Below are positions 53,225 to 60,981 of a stretch of DNA of 64,000 nt, piece by piece. Under the pieces are notes generated by a model that was given only the letters and a program-made list of their open reading frames with translations, was not told the DNA's origin and did no database searches. Numbering within the stretch: the first letter of the stretch is position 1; each line of letters opens with the position of its first letter. The stretch lies in assembly GCF_014349105.1 (NCBI RefSeq), contig NZ_JACSJI010000001.1:248001-312000 (forward strand), in the 5' to 3' direction. The position numbers and the translations under genes were made by a program. The stretch is from Caulobacter sp. 17J80-11. Its GTDB lineage: Bacteria > Pseudomonadota > Alphaproteobacteria > Caulobacterales > Caulobacteraceae.

Positions 53225-54097
53225 TCACCACACCAGGTCGCGGATGGCGTACTTGGCCTCTGCGCCGGCCTTGGCCAGCATCTGCTCGATCAGGCCGTGG
53301 TCCAGCTCGCCGTCCGGGCCGGTCGCCTCGGCCCCGTGGATGCCGGTGCCGACCACGAACAGCACGTCCAGGCCCGCCTTGTTGGCGCCCAGCACGTCGG
53401 TGGGGATGCCGTCGCCGACGCAGAGCACGCGCGACGGATCCGGCGCGCCGCCCATCAGGTCGGCGGCCTCGGCCATGACCGCGTCGTAGATCGGCGCGAA
53501 CGGCTTGCCGGCCATAACCACCTGGCCGCCCAGCTCGGCGTAGAGGTCGGCCAGCGCGCCGGCGCACCAGATCAGCTTGGCGCCGCGGTGCACGACCTTG
53601 TCGGGGTTGGCGCAGACCATGGTCAGGCCGCGCTCGACGCACACCTCGAAGCGCTCGCGGTAGTCCTCCGGCTGGTCCTTGTCGTCGTCGAACGGACCGG
53701 TGCAGGAGACGAAGCTCGCCTCGTACGGCGTCTCGGCGTAGCCCACGCCGGTGCCCTCGTAGAGCGGGGCGTCGCGGGCGGGGCCCACGGCCCAGGCCGG
53801 GCCGGGCGAACGCTTGGACAGCTCCACGCGGGTGGCGTCGCCCGAGGTGACGAAGCGCGACCAGGCCTCGTCCGGCACGCCCAGCGCGCGCAGCTGGGCG
53901 ACCACGTCGCTCGAGGGGCGCGGCGAGTTGGAGATCAGCACCACCGGGCCGCGCTCCTGGCGGAAGCGCACCAGCGCCTCGCAGGCGGCGGGGTAGTTGT
54001 TGCGGCCGTTATGCAGCACGCCCCACACGTCGCAGAACAGGACGTCGTAGCGGTCGGCGATGTCGGCGAAGCGGGGGAGGACGGTGGTCGCGATCAT
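53225..54097 (-). CDS. HAD-superfamily hydrolase, class IIA (TIGR01459-like)
   Basis: A 290-residue phosphatase-like protein. Motif I is FCDVWGVLHNG near 21-31 with the nucleophile Asp, motif II is LISNSPRP near 54-61, motif III is the AGKPFAPIYD Lys near 203-212, and motif IV is VLCVGDGIPTDVLGANKAG near 230-248. This class II HAD pattern matches the alphaproteobacterial TIGR01459 proteins of unknown substrate. The frame extends to 54142, but the ATG at 54097 gives the family N-terminus. It lies on the far side of the TPP riboswitch, about 47 bases beyond its 5' edge. Confidence 0.9.
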   Translation of the reverse strand: MIATTVLPRFADIADRYDVLFCDVWGVLHNGRNNYPAACEALVRFRQERGPVVLISNSPRPSSDVVAQLRALGVPDEAWSRFVTSGDATRVELSKRSPGPAWAVGPARDAPLYEGTGVGYAETPYEASFVSCTGPFDDDKDQPEDYRERFEVCVERGLTMVCANPDKVVHRGAKLIWCAGALADLYAELGGQVVMAGKPFAPIYDAVMAEAADLMGGAPDPSRVLCVGDGIPTDVLGANKAGLDVLFVVGTGIHGAEATGPDGELDHGLIEQMLAKAGAEAKYAIRDLVW

Positions 54098-54145
54098 GAC
54101 CGCCCGGCTAGCGTGGTTTGGAGGCGGGGGGAAGCGCGACATAGA

Positions 54146-54296
54146 TCCTCCCCCGAGCGAAGCGGTGGGGGAGGGGGACCGCCGAAGGCGGTGGAGGGGG
54201 CTCGTCTAGGCGCGACGGAGCCGTCGCGCTCCGCTGGAGCCCCCCACGGCGGCTTTCAGCCGCCTGCTCCCCCCAACGCTCCGCTCGGGGGGAGAT
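54146..54296. repeat. GC-rich intergenic palindromic element C
   Basis: The gap between the HAD gene and tipF is largely a palindrome: ATCTCCCCCCGAG-type arms at both ends (54146-54156 and about 54285-54296 inverted), and the inner words GGGGGAGGGGGACC, GCCGAAGGC and GGTGGAGGGGG. The other arm repeats these less perfectly. The inner words are the same as in element B, identifying a repeat family. Confidence 0.78.
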
Positions 54297-54305
54297 TTTG
54301 CGCCC

Positions 54306-55583
54306 TCACCCCCGCGCCCGACGCGCGCGGGCCGGCGGGCGCAGCAGGGCGACCGGCGGGTCGGTCTCGGCCAGGACCTGCTCCTTGATGGCGCGCGGCT
54401 CGCCGAACAGGTGGCCCTGGCCGTAGGCGATGTCGAGGTCGAGCACGTCGGGCACCTGGCGCTCGTTCTCGATCTTCTCGGCCACGATCTCGATGCCGTA
54501 GCGGCGGGTCAGGGCGGCGAAGTCGGCGGCGTGGATGTCCTTCATCGACGACAGGGCCGGCTGGCCGTCGACCTCGAGCAGTTCCTCCAGCAGGACGTCG
54601 GCCCCGATCTTCAGGAACTTCACGTCGGCGCGCTGCAGGTCGCGGAAGTCGATGTCGAGCGTCTGCACCTTGTCGATCGAGAAGCGGAAGCCGAGCTCGG
54701 CCAGCTTGGCCATGTTGCGGGCCTCGGCCGCGCCGCGCGCGTCGAACGCCGCCTGGCCGACCTCGAAGATCAGCGCGCCGGACAGGTCGCGATGGTCGTT
54801 CAGGAACTCGAGGAACTGCGGGAAGAAGGTGTCGTCGGACAGCGAGGTCATCGACACGTTGCAGAACACCGCGACCTTGCGGTCCTGCTTGGCGAGGCGC
54901 CGCACGATCTGCACGCAGCGGAACAGCAGCAGGTTGTCGATCGCCCCGATCAGGCCTTCCGGCTCGGCCACCGGCAACCACTGCGAGGGCGGCATGACCA
55001 GGCCCGAGGCGTCGCGCAGGCGCGAATAGCTCTCGTAGAAGACGGTCTTGCGCTGGGGCAGGCTGACGATCGGCTGCAGGTAGAGGTCGACGCGGTTGTC
55101 GGCCAGCGCTTCGCGCACGGTCTCCAGCACGGCGGAAGACTGGCGCGCGTGGCGGGCCAGGCGCGGATCGGAGCCGGTGTCGCGGCCGACCTCGCGGATG
55201 CCCGACAGCTTGGTCTCCATGTCCTCGCTCATGCGATGGACCAGGTCCTCCAGCACGCGCACTTCCGAGGTCAGGGCCTGGGCGCCGCCCAGATCGCCGC
55301 GCTCGACCTTCTCGGCCACCTGCTCGAGCATGCCCTGGGTGCTCTCCAGCGCGTCGGCCAGCAGGCGGTGGGCGTCGCGGACCGCCTCGATCTCGTTCTC
55401 GAGCTCCTGGCGCGCCAGGGCGCCCGCGATCCAGCTGTGCAGGGCGAAGGCGAGGCCGAGCGCGCCGGCCAGCACGGCGACGCCGGCCGGCCAACCCACG
55501 CCGGCGCGCCACAGCGACACCGCGGCGGTGAGGGAGAGCGAGACGTAGGCGCCGATCAGCAGCGCGGTGGTGAATTTCCGCAT
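54306..55583 (-). CDS. tipF: TipF-like flagellar assembly protein, degenerate EAL domain
   Basis: A 425-residue membrane protein: two N-terminal membrane segments (about 5-50), a coiled coil (about 60-135), and an EAL-type domain (about 150-395). In Caulobacter, TipF binds cyclic-di-GMP and helps place the flagellum at the pole. The EAL signature is changed: YESYSRL replaces ExL, and the DDFGxGYSS loop is replaced by SIDKVQTLDID, though CNVS, FEVG and VAEKIENE are kept. So it probably binds rather than hydrolyses c-di-GMP. The C-terminus is Arg/Ala-rich. The gene is bounded by element C and the small secreted proteins. Confidence 0.82.
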   Translation of the reverse strand: MRKFTTALLIGAYVSLSLTAAVSLWRAGVGWPAGVAVLAGALGLAFALHSWIAGALARQELENEIEAVRDAHRLLADALESTQGMLEQVAEKVERGDLGGAQALTSEVRVLEDLVHRMSEDMETKLSGIREVGRDTGSDPRLARHARQSSAVLETVREALADNRVDLYLQPIVSLPQRKTVFYESYSRLRDASGLVMPPSQWLPVAEPEGLIGAIDNLLLFRCVQIVRRLAKQDRKVAVFCNVSMTSLSDDTFFPQFLEFLNDHRDLSGALIFEVGQAAFDARGAAEARNMAKLAELGFRFSIDKVQTLDIDFRDLQRADVKFLKIGADVLLEELLEVDGQPALSSMKDIHAADFAALTRRYGIEIVAEKIENERQVPDVLDLDIAYGQGHLFGEPRAIKEQVLAETDPPVALLRPPARARRARG

Positions 55584-55696
55584 GGGGTCCCCGGAATCAC
55601 CGCGATTATCAGGCGAATAACGGAGCTAGGCAAAGAAGGTGCCTCGCCCGTCGCGCGAGTCCTCGGGGAATAAGCCCGACGCCGGCGGAGATCGCC

Positions 55697-56164
55697 TCAG
55701 GGGCAGTCGATGTAGATGCCGGTGGGGACGTCCAGGCGCGGCGTGCAGACCGCCCCCGGCGCGACCTCCGCCGGGGGCGGATCGTCGTCGAGCGGAATCA
55801 CCCCGAGTGGGACGGACGGGCTCACATAGCCCCGGGACCAGTCGCTGGGCGCGTACGACGGAGAGACGTAGCCGCTCGACCAGGCGGGCGCGTACGACGG
55901 GGTGACGCCGTAGGCTCGGGTCCAGTCGTAGGGGATGGGCGCATAGGAGTACGGCGAGTAGCCGTAGCCGTAGTACGGCGCCTGGTAGCCGTAGACGCGC
56001 GCGCCGCCGTGACCGCGTCCGTGGCGGGCGCCGTGGTGGTGACCGCGGCCGTTCACCGGCCCTGCCGAGGCGGGGTCGCCGGCTGCGGCGTAGGCCGGAG
56101 GGGCGGCTGAGGCCGAGGTGAGGACGGCGGTCAGGACGGCGGCGGCGAGGAGGAACGCGCGCAT
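55697..56164 (-). CDS. Small secreted Gly/Tyr/Ser-rich protein
   Basis: A 155-residue exported protein (signal 1-20, ending SAS). The mature part has a His/Arg/Gly patch GRGHHHGARHGRGHGG near 44-59 and then repeated Tyr/Ser/Pro words such as YGYGYSPYSYAPIPYDW, VTPSYAPAWSSGYVSPSYAPSDWSRGYVSPSVP. The C-terminus has two cysteines. It has a leader hairpin (56160-56184) like the next gene. The function is unknown; low-complexity Tyr-rich secreted proteins are often envelope or holdfast-surface components. Confidence 0.7.
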   Translation of the reverse strand: MRAFLLAAAVLTAVLTSASAAPPAYAAAGDPASAGPVNGRGHHHGARHGRGHGGARVYGYQAPYYGYGYSPYSYAPIPYDWTRAYGVTPSYAPAWSSGYVSPSYAPSDWSRGYVSPSVPLGVIPLDDDPPPAEVAPGAVCTPRLDVPTGIYIDCP

Positions 56165-56184
56165 GGACAGGCTCCGGCCATGCG
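56160..56184 (-). promoter_or_regulatory. Start-codon hairpin of the 155-aa secreted-protein gene
   Basis: On the minus strand CGCATGG (56184-56178) pairs with CCATGCG (56166-56160), which contains the start codon. The Shine-Dalgarno CCGGAG is in the 11-base loop. The same structure occurs at 56761-56785. Confidence 0.5.
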
Positions 56185-56255
56185 TCCCCCAGGACACAAC
56201 TCCATCGACCGCCCGGCGGTTCAGCAGGCGGCGCCGGCGGCGGCCGGCGCGCGGG

Positions 56256-56765
56256 TCATCGGCAGCCCAGGTACTGGCCGGTCTGGTTGTCGTAGAGCGG
56301 CTGGCAGTACGGCTGCTGGGCGTAGCCGTTGTTGTAGCCGTTGTTGTAGCCGTAGTTGTACTGGGGCGCGGTCGCGGCCCCCAACGCGAAGCCGAGCACC
56401 CCGCCGAGGATGGCCGCCGCCACCTCGTCGTTGTTGTCGTGGTGATCGTAGCCGTAATACGAGCCGTAGTAGGGCGCGCCGTAGCCGCCGCCGTAATAGC
56501 CCCCGCCGTAGTAGGGGACCCCGCCGTAGTAGCGGCCCCCGTAGTAGGGCGCGACGGCGTAGGGGCGACCGTAATAGCGACCGCCGCCGTAATAGCCGCG
56601 CCCATAGTGGCCGCCGCCGTGGTAGCCGCGTCCGCCGTAGTAGCCGGGGTAGCCGTGACCGCCGTAGTACCCGTGGTGACGACTGTTCGCCTGGGCCGCC
56701 ATCGGGGCGGCCGCGCCTGACGCCAGGGTCAGGGCCGCCACCGCCGTCGTGAGCATCTTGCGCAT
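56256..56765 (-). CDS. Small secreted YGG-repeat protein
   Basis: A 169-residue exported protein (signal 1-26, ending QANS). The mature part is a low-complexity run of Tyr/Gly/His repeats (for example YYGGHGYPGYYGGRGYHGGG, about 33-105), then an acidic break DHHDNNDEV, a short hydrophobic segment AAAILGGVLGFALGAATAP that resembles a glycine-zipper membrane helix, and Asn/Tyr repeats with a final pair of cysteines. The repeat resembles fibrous outer-envelope proteins. Whether it is an amyloid or surface protein is open. Confidence 0.75.
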   Translation of the reverse strand: MRKMLTTAVAALTLASGAAAPMAAQANSRHHGYYGGHGYPGYYGGRGYHGGGHYGRGYYGGGRYYGRPYAVAPYYGGRYYGGVPYYGGGYYGGGYGAPYYGSYYGYDHHDNNDEVAAAILGGVLGFALGAATAPQYNYGYNNGYNNGYAQQPYCQPLYDNQTGQYLGCR

Positions 56766-56785
56766 GGAAGAGCTCCTGCCATGCG
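56761..56785 (-). promoter_or_regulatory. Start-codon hairpin of the YGG-repeat gene
   Basis: CGCATGG (56785-56779 on the minus strand) pairs with CCATGCG (56767-56761), holding the ATG at 56765. The AGGAG Shine-Dalgarno is in the 11-base loop. The stem is identical to that of the neighbouring gene. Confidence 0.5.
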
Positions 56786-56855
56786 TCCCCCAAGATCTTG
56801 AAATCGTACGCTTATGTAATTGAACGCGCGATGAACGCGATTCCGTCGGACCAAG

Positions 56856-57689
56856 TCAGCGGAAGGTGTCGCAGGCGTTCGGGTCGCCCGATTTGAACCC
56901 GGTCATGAACCAGCGCATGCGCTCGTCCGACGTGCCGTGGGTGAAGCTGTCGGGCACGACGTAGCCGCGCGAGCGCTTCTGCAGGGTGTCGTCGCCCACG
57001 GCGGAAGCCGCGGCGAGCCCTTCCTCGACGTCGCCCGACTCCAGCCAGTTGTGGGCCTGCTGGGACCTGGCGGCCCAGATCCCGGCGTAGCAGTCGGCCT
57101 GCAGTTCCAGGGCGACGGAATACTGGTTGGCCTGAGCCTCCGAGCCGGCCGCCCGCTGGGCGCGGGCGACCTCGTCGCTGATGCCGAGCTGGTTCTGCAC
57201 GTGGTGGCCGACCTCGTGGGCCAGCACGTAGGCCTGGGCGAAGTCGCCGGGCGCGCCGAACCGCTGGTCCAGCTCGCGGAAGAAGGCGAGGTCCAGGTAA
57301 ACCTTGCGGTCGCGGGGGCAGTAGAACGGCCCCATGGCGGACTGGCCGACGCCGCAGGCGGTGGTCGTGCCTTCCTCGTAGAGGACCAGGCGGGTCGGAT
57401 CGTAGTGCTTGCCGATGCGGGCGAACTCGGCCGACCAGACGTCCTCGGTGGAGCCCAGGATGGTGTCCATGAAGGCGGCCTGCTCGTCCTGCGGCGAGCC
57501 GACGACGCCTTCCTGCTGCTCGGTCGGAGCGGCCTGCTCCAGCCCTGAAAGCGCGTTCGGATCGCCGAACACGAAATAGCCGATCAGGGCCAGCACCAGC
57601 GCGCCGATCCCGCCGCCGGCGACGGCGACCGGGCCCATGCCCCGGCGATCCTCGACATTTCCGGAACGACGTCCGCCCTGCCAACGCAT
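56856..57689 (-). CDS. Neutral zinc metallopeptidase (YpfJ family)
   Basis: A 277-residue protein with one membrane segment (about 20-42), then a metallopeptidase domain. The zinc site HEVGHH is in YVLAHEVGHHVQNQLGI near 157-173, with further conserved ELQADCYAGIWA near 200-211 and FTHGTSDERMRWF near 250-262. This is the YpfJ/DUF2342-like pattern, whose peptidase activity is not well studied. The frame goes back to 57710, but the ATG at 57689, with AGGAGG 7 bases ahead, is preferred. Confidence 0.9.
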   Translation of the reverse strand: MRWQGGRRSGNVEDRRGMGPVAVAGGGIGALVLALIGYFVFGDPNALSGLEQAAPTEQQEGVVGSPQDEQAAFMDTILGSTEDVWSAEFARIGKHYDPTRLVLYEEGTTTACGVGQSAMGPFYCPRDRKVYLDLAFFRELDQRFGAPGDFAQAYVLAHEVGHHVQNQLGISDEVARAQRAAGSEAQANQYSVALELQADCYAGIWAARSQQAHNWLESGDVEEGLAAASAVGDDTLQKRSRGYVVPDSFTHGTSDERMRWFMTGFKSGDPNACDTFR

Positions 57690-57740
57690 CCACGACCTCC
57701 TGACGTTCACGCGAAACGCACGGGTGTCGGCGCGGCTCCG

Positions 57741-58103
57741 TCAGCGCTGGGGCGTGTTCAGCCAGGCGTCGATCTCGCGGATCTTGGCCGCGGTTTCCTG
57801 CTGGCGCAACCGCGCGGCGTCGGCGCGCTGGCCGGCGTCCTGCACGACCTGCCGATCCTGGACGAGGGCGGCGTCGGCGTCGGGGTTCACCCCCGGCGGG
57901 CTGACGCGTTCCTGCTGGAGCTTGCGCAGCGCCAGCGTCGTCTCCGCCTGATGCTGGGCGGCGTAGGCGGCCTGCTGTTCGGCCTGGGCGCGATACTGGG
58001 CGAAGTCCGCGCCGGCCCGCAGGGCCGCGTCGCGGGGATTGGGCTGGGCCAGGGCCGGCGCGCCGATCAGGCTCGCGGCCAGGACGAGAAGGAGCCGCCG
58101 CAT
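57741..58103 (-). CDS. Secreted coiled-coil protein, 120 aa
   Basis: An exported protein (signal 1-19, ending ALAQ). The mature part is a single long amphipathic helix rich in Ala/Gln/Glu/Arg (QAEQQAAYAAQHQAETTLALRKLQQE), then a Pro break, and a second helix (DAGQRADAARLRQQETAAKIREID). No family is recognised. It may be a periplasmic chaperone-like or scaffold protein. It lies 51 bases upstream of the metallopeptidase start on the same strand. Confidence 0.7.
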   Translation of the reverse strand: MRRLLLVLAASLIGAPALAQPNPRDAALRAGADFAQYRAQAEQQAAYAAQHQAETTLALRKLQQERVSPPGVNPDADAALVQDRQVVQDAGQRADAARLRQQETAAKIREIDAWLNTPQR

Positions 58104-58211
58104 GCATCACAAATGGCGGCGCGCGGGTCCCGATCCAAGCCCCCGCCGGAACCCGCGTGCGTGGGACGGGTTGGCCGGGCGACCCGTTCTCGCGCGTACG
58201 GAGGAAACGCC

Positions 58212-58829
58212 ATGGCCGAGCGTCGCCTCGACGGAAAAACCGTCGCCATCCTCGCCACCGACGGCTTTGAGGAGGTGGAGCTGACCCAGCCGCGCGAGGC
58301 GCTGGAGGCGGCCGGCGCGACGGTCCGGGTCGTCTCGCTCAAACCGGGAGAGATCCAGGGCTTCAAGCACTTCGACCGCGGCCAGAAGGTCCCGGTCGAC
58401 CTCGTGCTCGAGGAGGCCATGTCGGAGACCTTCGACGCGTTGATGCTGCCGGGCGGGGCGCACAATCCCGACCGGCTGCGCGTGGAGCCTAAGGTGCAGG
58501 CCTTCGTCCGCGAGTTCTTCCGCGCCGGCAAGCCGGTCGCCGCCATCTGCCACGCGCCCTGGATCCTGATCGACGCCGGGGTGGCCGAGGGGCGCACCCT
58601 GACCAGCTACCGGACCATCCGGCGCGACCTGGTCAACGCCGGGGCCGAGGTGGTCGACCGCGAGGTGGTGGTCGACGAGGGCCTGGTCACCAGCCGCCAG
58701 CCGTCCGACCTGCCGGCCTTCTGCGCGAAGATGATCGAGGAGTTCGCCAAGGGCCGCCACGAAGGCCAGGCGCACCTGTTCGCCGAGCACGAGGCCCGTC
58801 CCGGCGGCTCGGCCGTGAACCTCATGTGA
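58212..58829 (+). CDS. PfpI/DJ-1-type protein
   Basis: A 205-residue protein of the DJ-1/PfpI superfamily (glutamine-amidotransferase-like fold). The elbow cysteine is in VAAICHAPWILIDAG near 105-119, preceded by MLPGGAHNPDRL near 78-89 and with an ILATDGFEEVELTQPREAL start. PfpI-like proteins act as proteases, chaperones or deglycase/glyoxalase-type enzymes; which applies here is unknown. The frame is open upstream to 57951, but ATG at 58212 (GGAAACGC ahead) is the sensible start. It is divergent from the 120-aa secreted gene. Confidence 0.9.
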   Translation: MAERRLDGKTVAILATDGFEEVELTQPREALEAAGATVRVVSLKPGEIQGFKHFDRGQKVPVDLVLEEAMSETFDALMLPGGAHNPDRLRVEPKVQAFVREFFRAGKPVAAICHAPWILIDAGVAEGRTLTSYRTIRRDLVNAGAEVVDREVVVDEGLVTSRQPSDLPAFCAKMIEEFAKGRHEGQAHLFAEHEARPGGSAVNLM

Positions 58830-58936
58830 GCGCGGTGCGACGGACGTCGACCAGCGTGCGACGAAGCGCCTAGGCCGCCGATACGGCGCCGCTATCATCC
58901 CGCGGACGGGCGAGCGCCCGGGCGGGAGCGAGCGAC

Positions 58937-59503
58937 ATGAACGGACGAATCCTGGGAAGCGCCTTTGCAGCGGCGGTGGCGATCATCAGCGTGGGCGAAG
59001 CCGCGGCGCAGACCGCTCCGACGGCGCCGTACCGGGAGACCGGTCCTAGCCAGCCCGTGCACATTCCGGCCTCGGGCGGCGAGGTCATCCTGCCGTCGCA
59101 GGGGGACCAGCACGCCTACGACACCTACAAGTTCGCGGCCGCCCGCCGGGTCGGCGACACCCTCTACATCTCCGGCGTCATCGCCGCCGTGCCTGCCGGC
59201 AAGAAGGCCGACGCGGAGACCTACAAGACCCAGCTGCGCAGCGCCTTCCGCCGCATCGACCGCACCCTCAAGGCCTCGGGCGCGAGCTTCGCCGACGTGG
59301 TCATGATCAACAGCTTCCACGTCTGGGACAGCCCCTGGTTCGAGGGCGGGCGTGACGCGCAGTTCGCGGCGTTCTCGGCCGTGAAGGACGAGTTCATGCC
59401 CGCGCCGCACCCGGCCTGGACCGCGGTCGGCACGACCGGCCTGCTGGCCGACACCGGCCTGGTCGAGATCCAGATGATCGTCCACGTGCCGGCCAAGAGC
59501 TGA
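58937..59503 (+). CDS. Exported RidA-family protein
   Basis: A 188-residue protein with a signal peptide (1-25, ending AAAQT) ahead of a RidA/YjgF-type domain. The domain shows YDTYKFAAARRVGDTLYISGVIAAV near 60-85, TQLRSAFRRIDRTLKASGASFADVVMINSFHVWD near 97-130 and the terminal HPAWTAVGTTGLLADTGLVEIQMIVHVP. Cytoplasmic RidA deaminates reactive enamines; this one is predicted to be exported, which is unusual, so function may differ. The Arg of the active site (R in xVGRxxL-type loop) is not obvious to me. Confidence 0.85.
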   Translation: MNGRILGSAFAAAVAIISVGEAAAQTAPTAPYRETGPSQPVHIPASGGEVILPSQGDQHAYDTYKFAAARRVGDTLYISGVIAAVPAGKKADAETYKTQLRSAFRRIDRTLKASGASFADVVMINSFHVWDSPWFEGGRDAQFAAFSAVKDEFMPAPHPAWTAVGTTGLLADTGLVEIQMIVHVPAKS

Positions 59504-59608
59504 CGCTTACGCCGCCTTTACGCCGCAGGCCGGCGATCCCTCGCGAAGCCTGACGCCGGAACCGGTCATCCTGCCGCCCGTTCGCACCGGGAGTCGGGAG
59601 CAGGAGTT

Positions 59609-59833
59609 ATGGCGTCCAAGCTCGAGTATCTGATCGTCCGAAACGGCGACGTCTGGTCCATCGTCCACCGAGGCTTCCACGCCGGCGAGTTCGCCACCCG
59701 CGAGGCGGCGCTGGAAGCCGCGGACCGGCTGGCGCGCGAGGCGGCCGGGATCGGTTACGACGCCGAGGTGAAGGCCCTGGACGATCGCGGACAGGCCCGC
59801 CGGGAGCGCGAATACCACCCGCACCCCGTCTGA
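59609..59833 (+). CDS. Small DUF2188-like protein
   Basis: A 74-residue soluble protein. The pattern LIVRNGDVWSIVHRGFHAGEFATREAALEAADRLAREAA with a terminal VKALDDRGQARREREYHPHP resembles DUF2188, a short group of unknown role, but the match is by eye and partial. ATG at 59609 follows GGAGCAGGAGTT. Convergent with the AI-2E family gene (4-base gap). Confidence 0.7.
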   Translation: MASKLEYLIVRNGDVWSIVHRGFHAGEFATREAALEAADRLAREAAGIGYDAEVKALDDRGQARREREYHPHPV

Positions 59834-59837
59834 GGCG

Positions 59838-60944
59838 TCAGTCCTCGGGCGGGTAGAGCGCCTTGACCGCCACGAAGATGGTCGCCGCCAGCGGGGTGGC
59901 GAGCACCACCCCGATCGGCCCCAACAGGACGGCGAAGGCGATCACCGCGAACAGGGTGATGACCGGCGGCAGGGCGACCATGCGCCGCTGCACTATGGGC
60001 ACGATCAGATTGCTCTCCAGCTGCTGCACGCCGATGTAGACGGCCAGCGTCCACAGCACAGTCTCCATTCCCAGATTGAGCGCGAGCAGCACGCCGGGCA
60101 CCACCGACAGGGTCGGACCGATCAGCGGGACGAACTCCAGGAGGCCTGCGATCAGCCCCAGCGCCAGCGGCGAGGGCAGGCCGATCGCCCAGGCGCCCAC
60201 CGCAGTCAGCACGCCGACCACGGCCATGCAGAACAGGGTGCCGATCAGCCAGCGCTTCAGGCCCTGGGCGGTGATGTCGAACACCTCGCCGGCCCGCTCG
60301 CGATGGCTGCGGGGCACCAGGAACAGCGCGCCGCGCCGGTAGTGGCCGGGTGCGGCGGCCAGGTAGAGCCCCGCCGCCAGCACCACGATCAGGTCAACCA
60401 CCGCGCCCACGGCCGAGCCCACCGCGTTGGTGACGCCGCTGACCACGCCGCCGCCCACGTCGGGCAGGCGCAGGGCCCCGGTGTCCGTCGGCGGCCCCGG
60501 TTCGGCTTCGCCTTCGGGCGGAGCTGCGGGTTCGGCCGTCTGGCCCGCCCAATGATCGAGGCGCTCGACCATCTGACGGCCGAGCGGAATTTCGTCGGCG
60601 CGGGCGCGCACCTCGGCCCAGGCCGCCGGCAGACGGGCGCTCAGGATCGAGACCTGAGCTCCGACCTCGCGGCCGAACAGCCAGCCGGCGGCGCCGATCA
60701 CGGCGACCACGGCGAGCACGGCCACGGTCAGGGACCATTTGCGCGTGAGCGGCGTGCGCTCCTCAATCGGGTCGGCGATCGCGTGCAGCAGCACAGCCAC
60801 CAGGCTCGCGCCGAACAGCAGCAGCAGGACGTGCAGCAGCCGCCAGGCCACCAGCAGGGCGATGGCGACGCCGAACACGAACAGCACCCGGCGCACGAAG
60901 GCCGGGTCCAGGCCGCGCCGGTCGGGTTTTGCGGCGTCGCTCAT
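59838..60944 (-). CDS. AI-2E family (DUF20/TqsA-like) transporter
   Basis: A 368-residue inner-membrane protein with about eight membrane helices in the TqsA/PerM arrangement. The family signature stretches are VLLHAIADPIEERTPL near 37-52, IAGLLEFVPLIGPTLSVVPGVLLAL near 265-290 (with the PLIGP motif) and the C-terminal VLLGPIGVVLATPLAATIFVAVKALY. Family members export AI-2 or other solutes, but most are unassigned; a sodium/proton exchange role is possible. A periplasmic-loop insert (about 135-160) is Pro/Glu-rich. Confidence 0.9.
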   Translation of the reverse strand: MSDAAKPDRRGLDPAFVRRVLFVFGVAIALLVAWRLLHVLLLLFGASLVAVLLHAIADPIEERTPLTRKWSLTVAVLAVVAVIGAAGWLFGREVGAQVSILSARLPAAWAEVRARADEIPLGRQMVERLDHWAGQTAEPAAPPEGEAEPGPPTDTGALRLPDVGGGVVSGVTNAVGSAVGAVVDLIVVLAAGLYLAAAPGHYRRGALFLVPRSHRERAGEVFDITAQGLKRWLIGTLFCMAVVGVLTAVGAWAIGLPSPLALGLIAGLLEFVPLIGPTLSVVPGVLLALNLGMETVLWTLAVYIGVQQLESNLIVPIVQRRMVALPPVITLFAVIAFAVLLGPIGVVLATPLAATIFVAVKALYPPED

Positions 60945-60981
60945 CGGCCGGAAACGACGGCCGGCCGGCGAAGGTTTCTCG

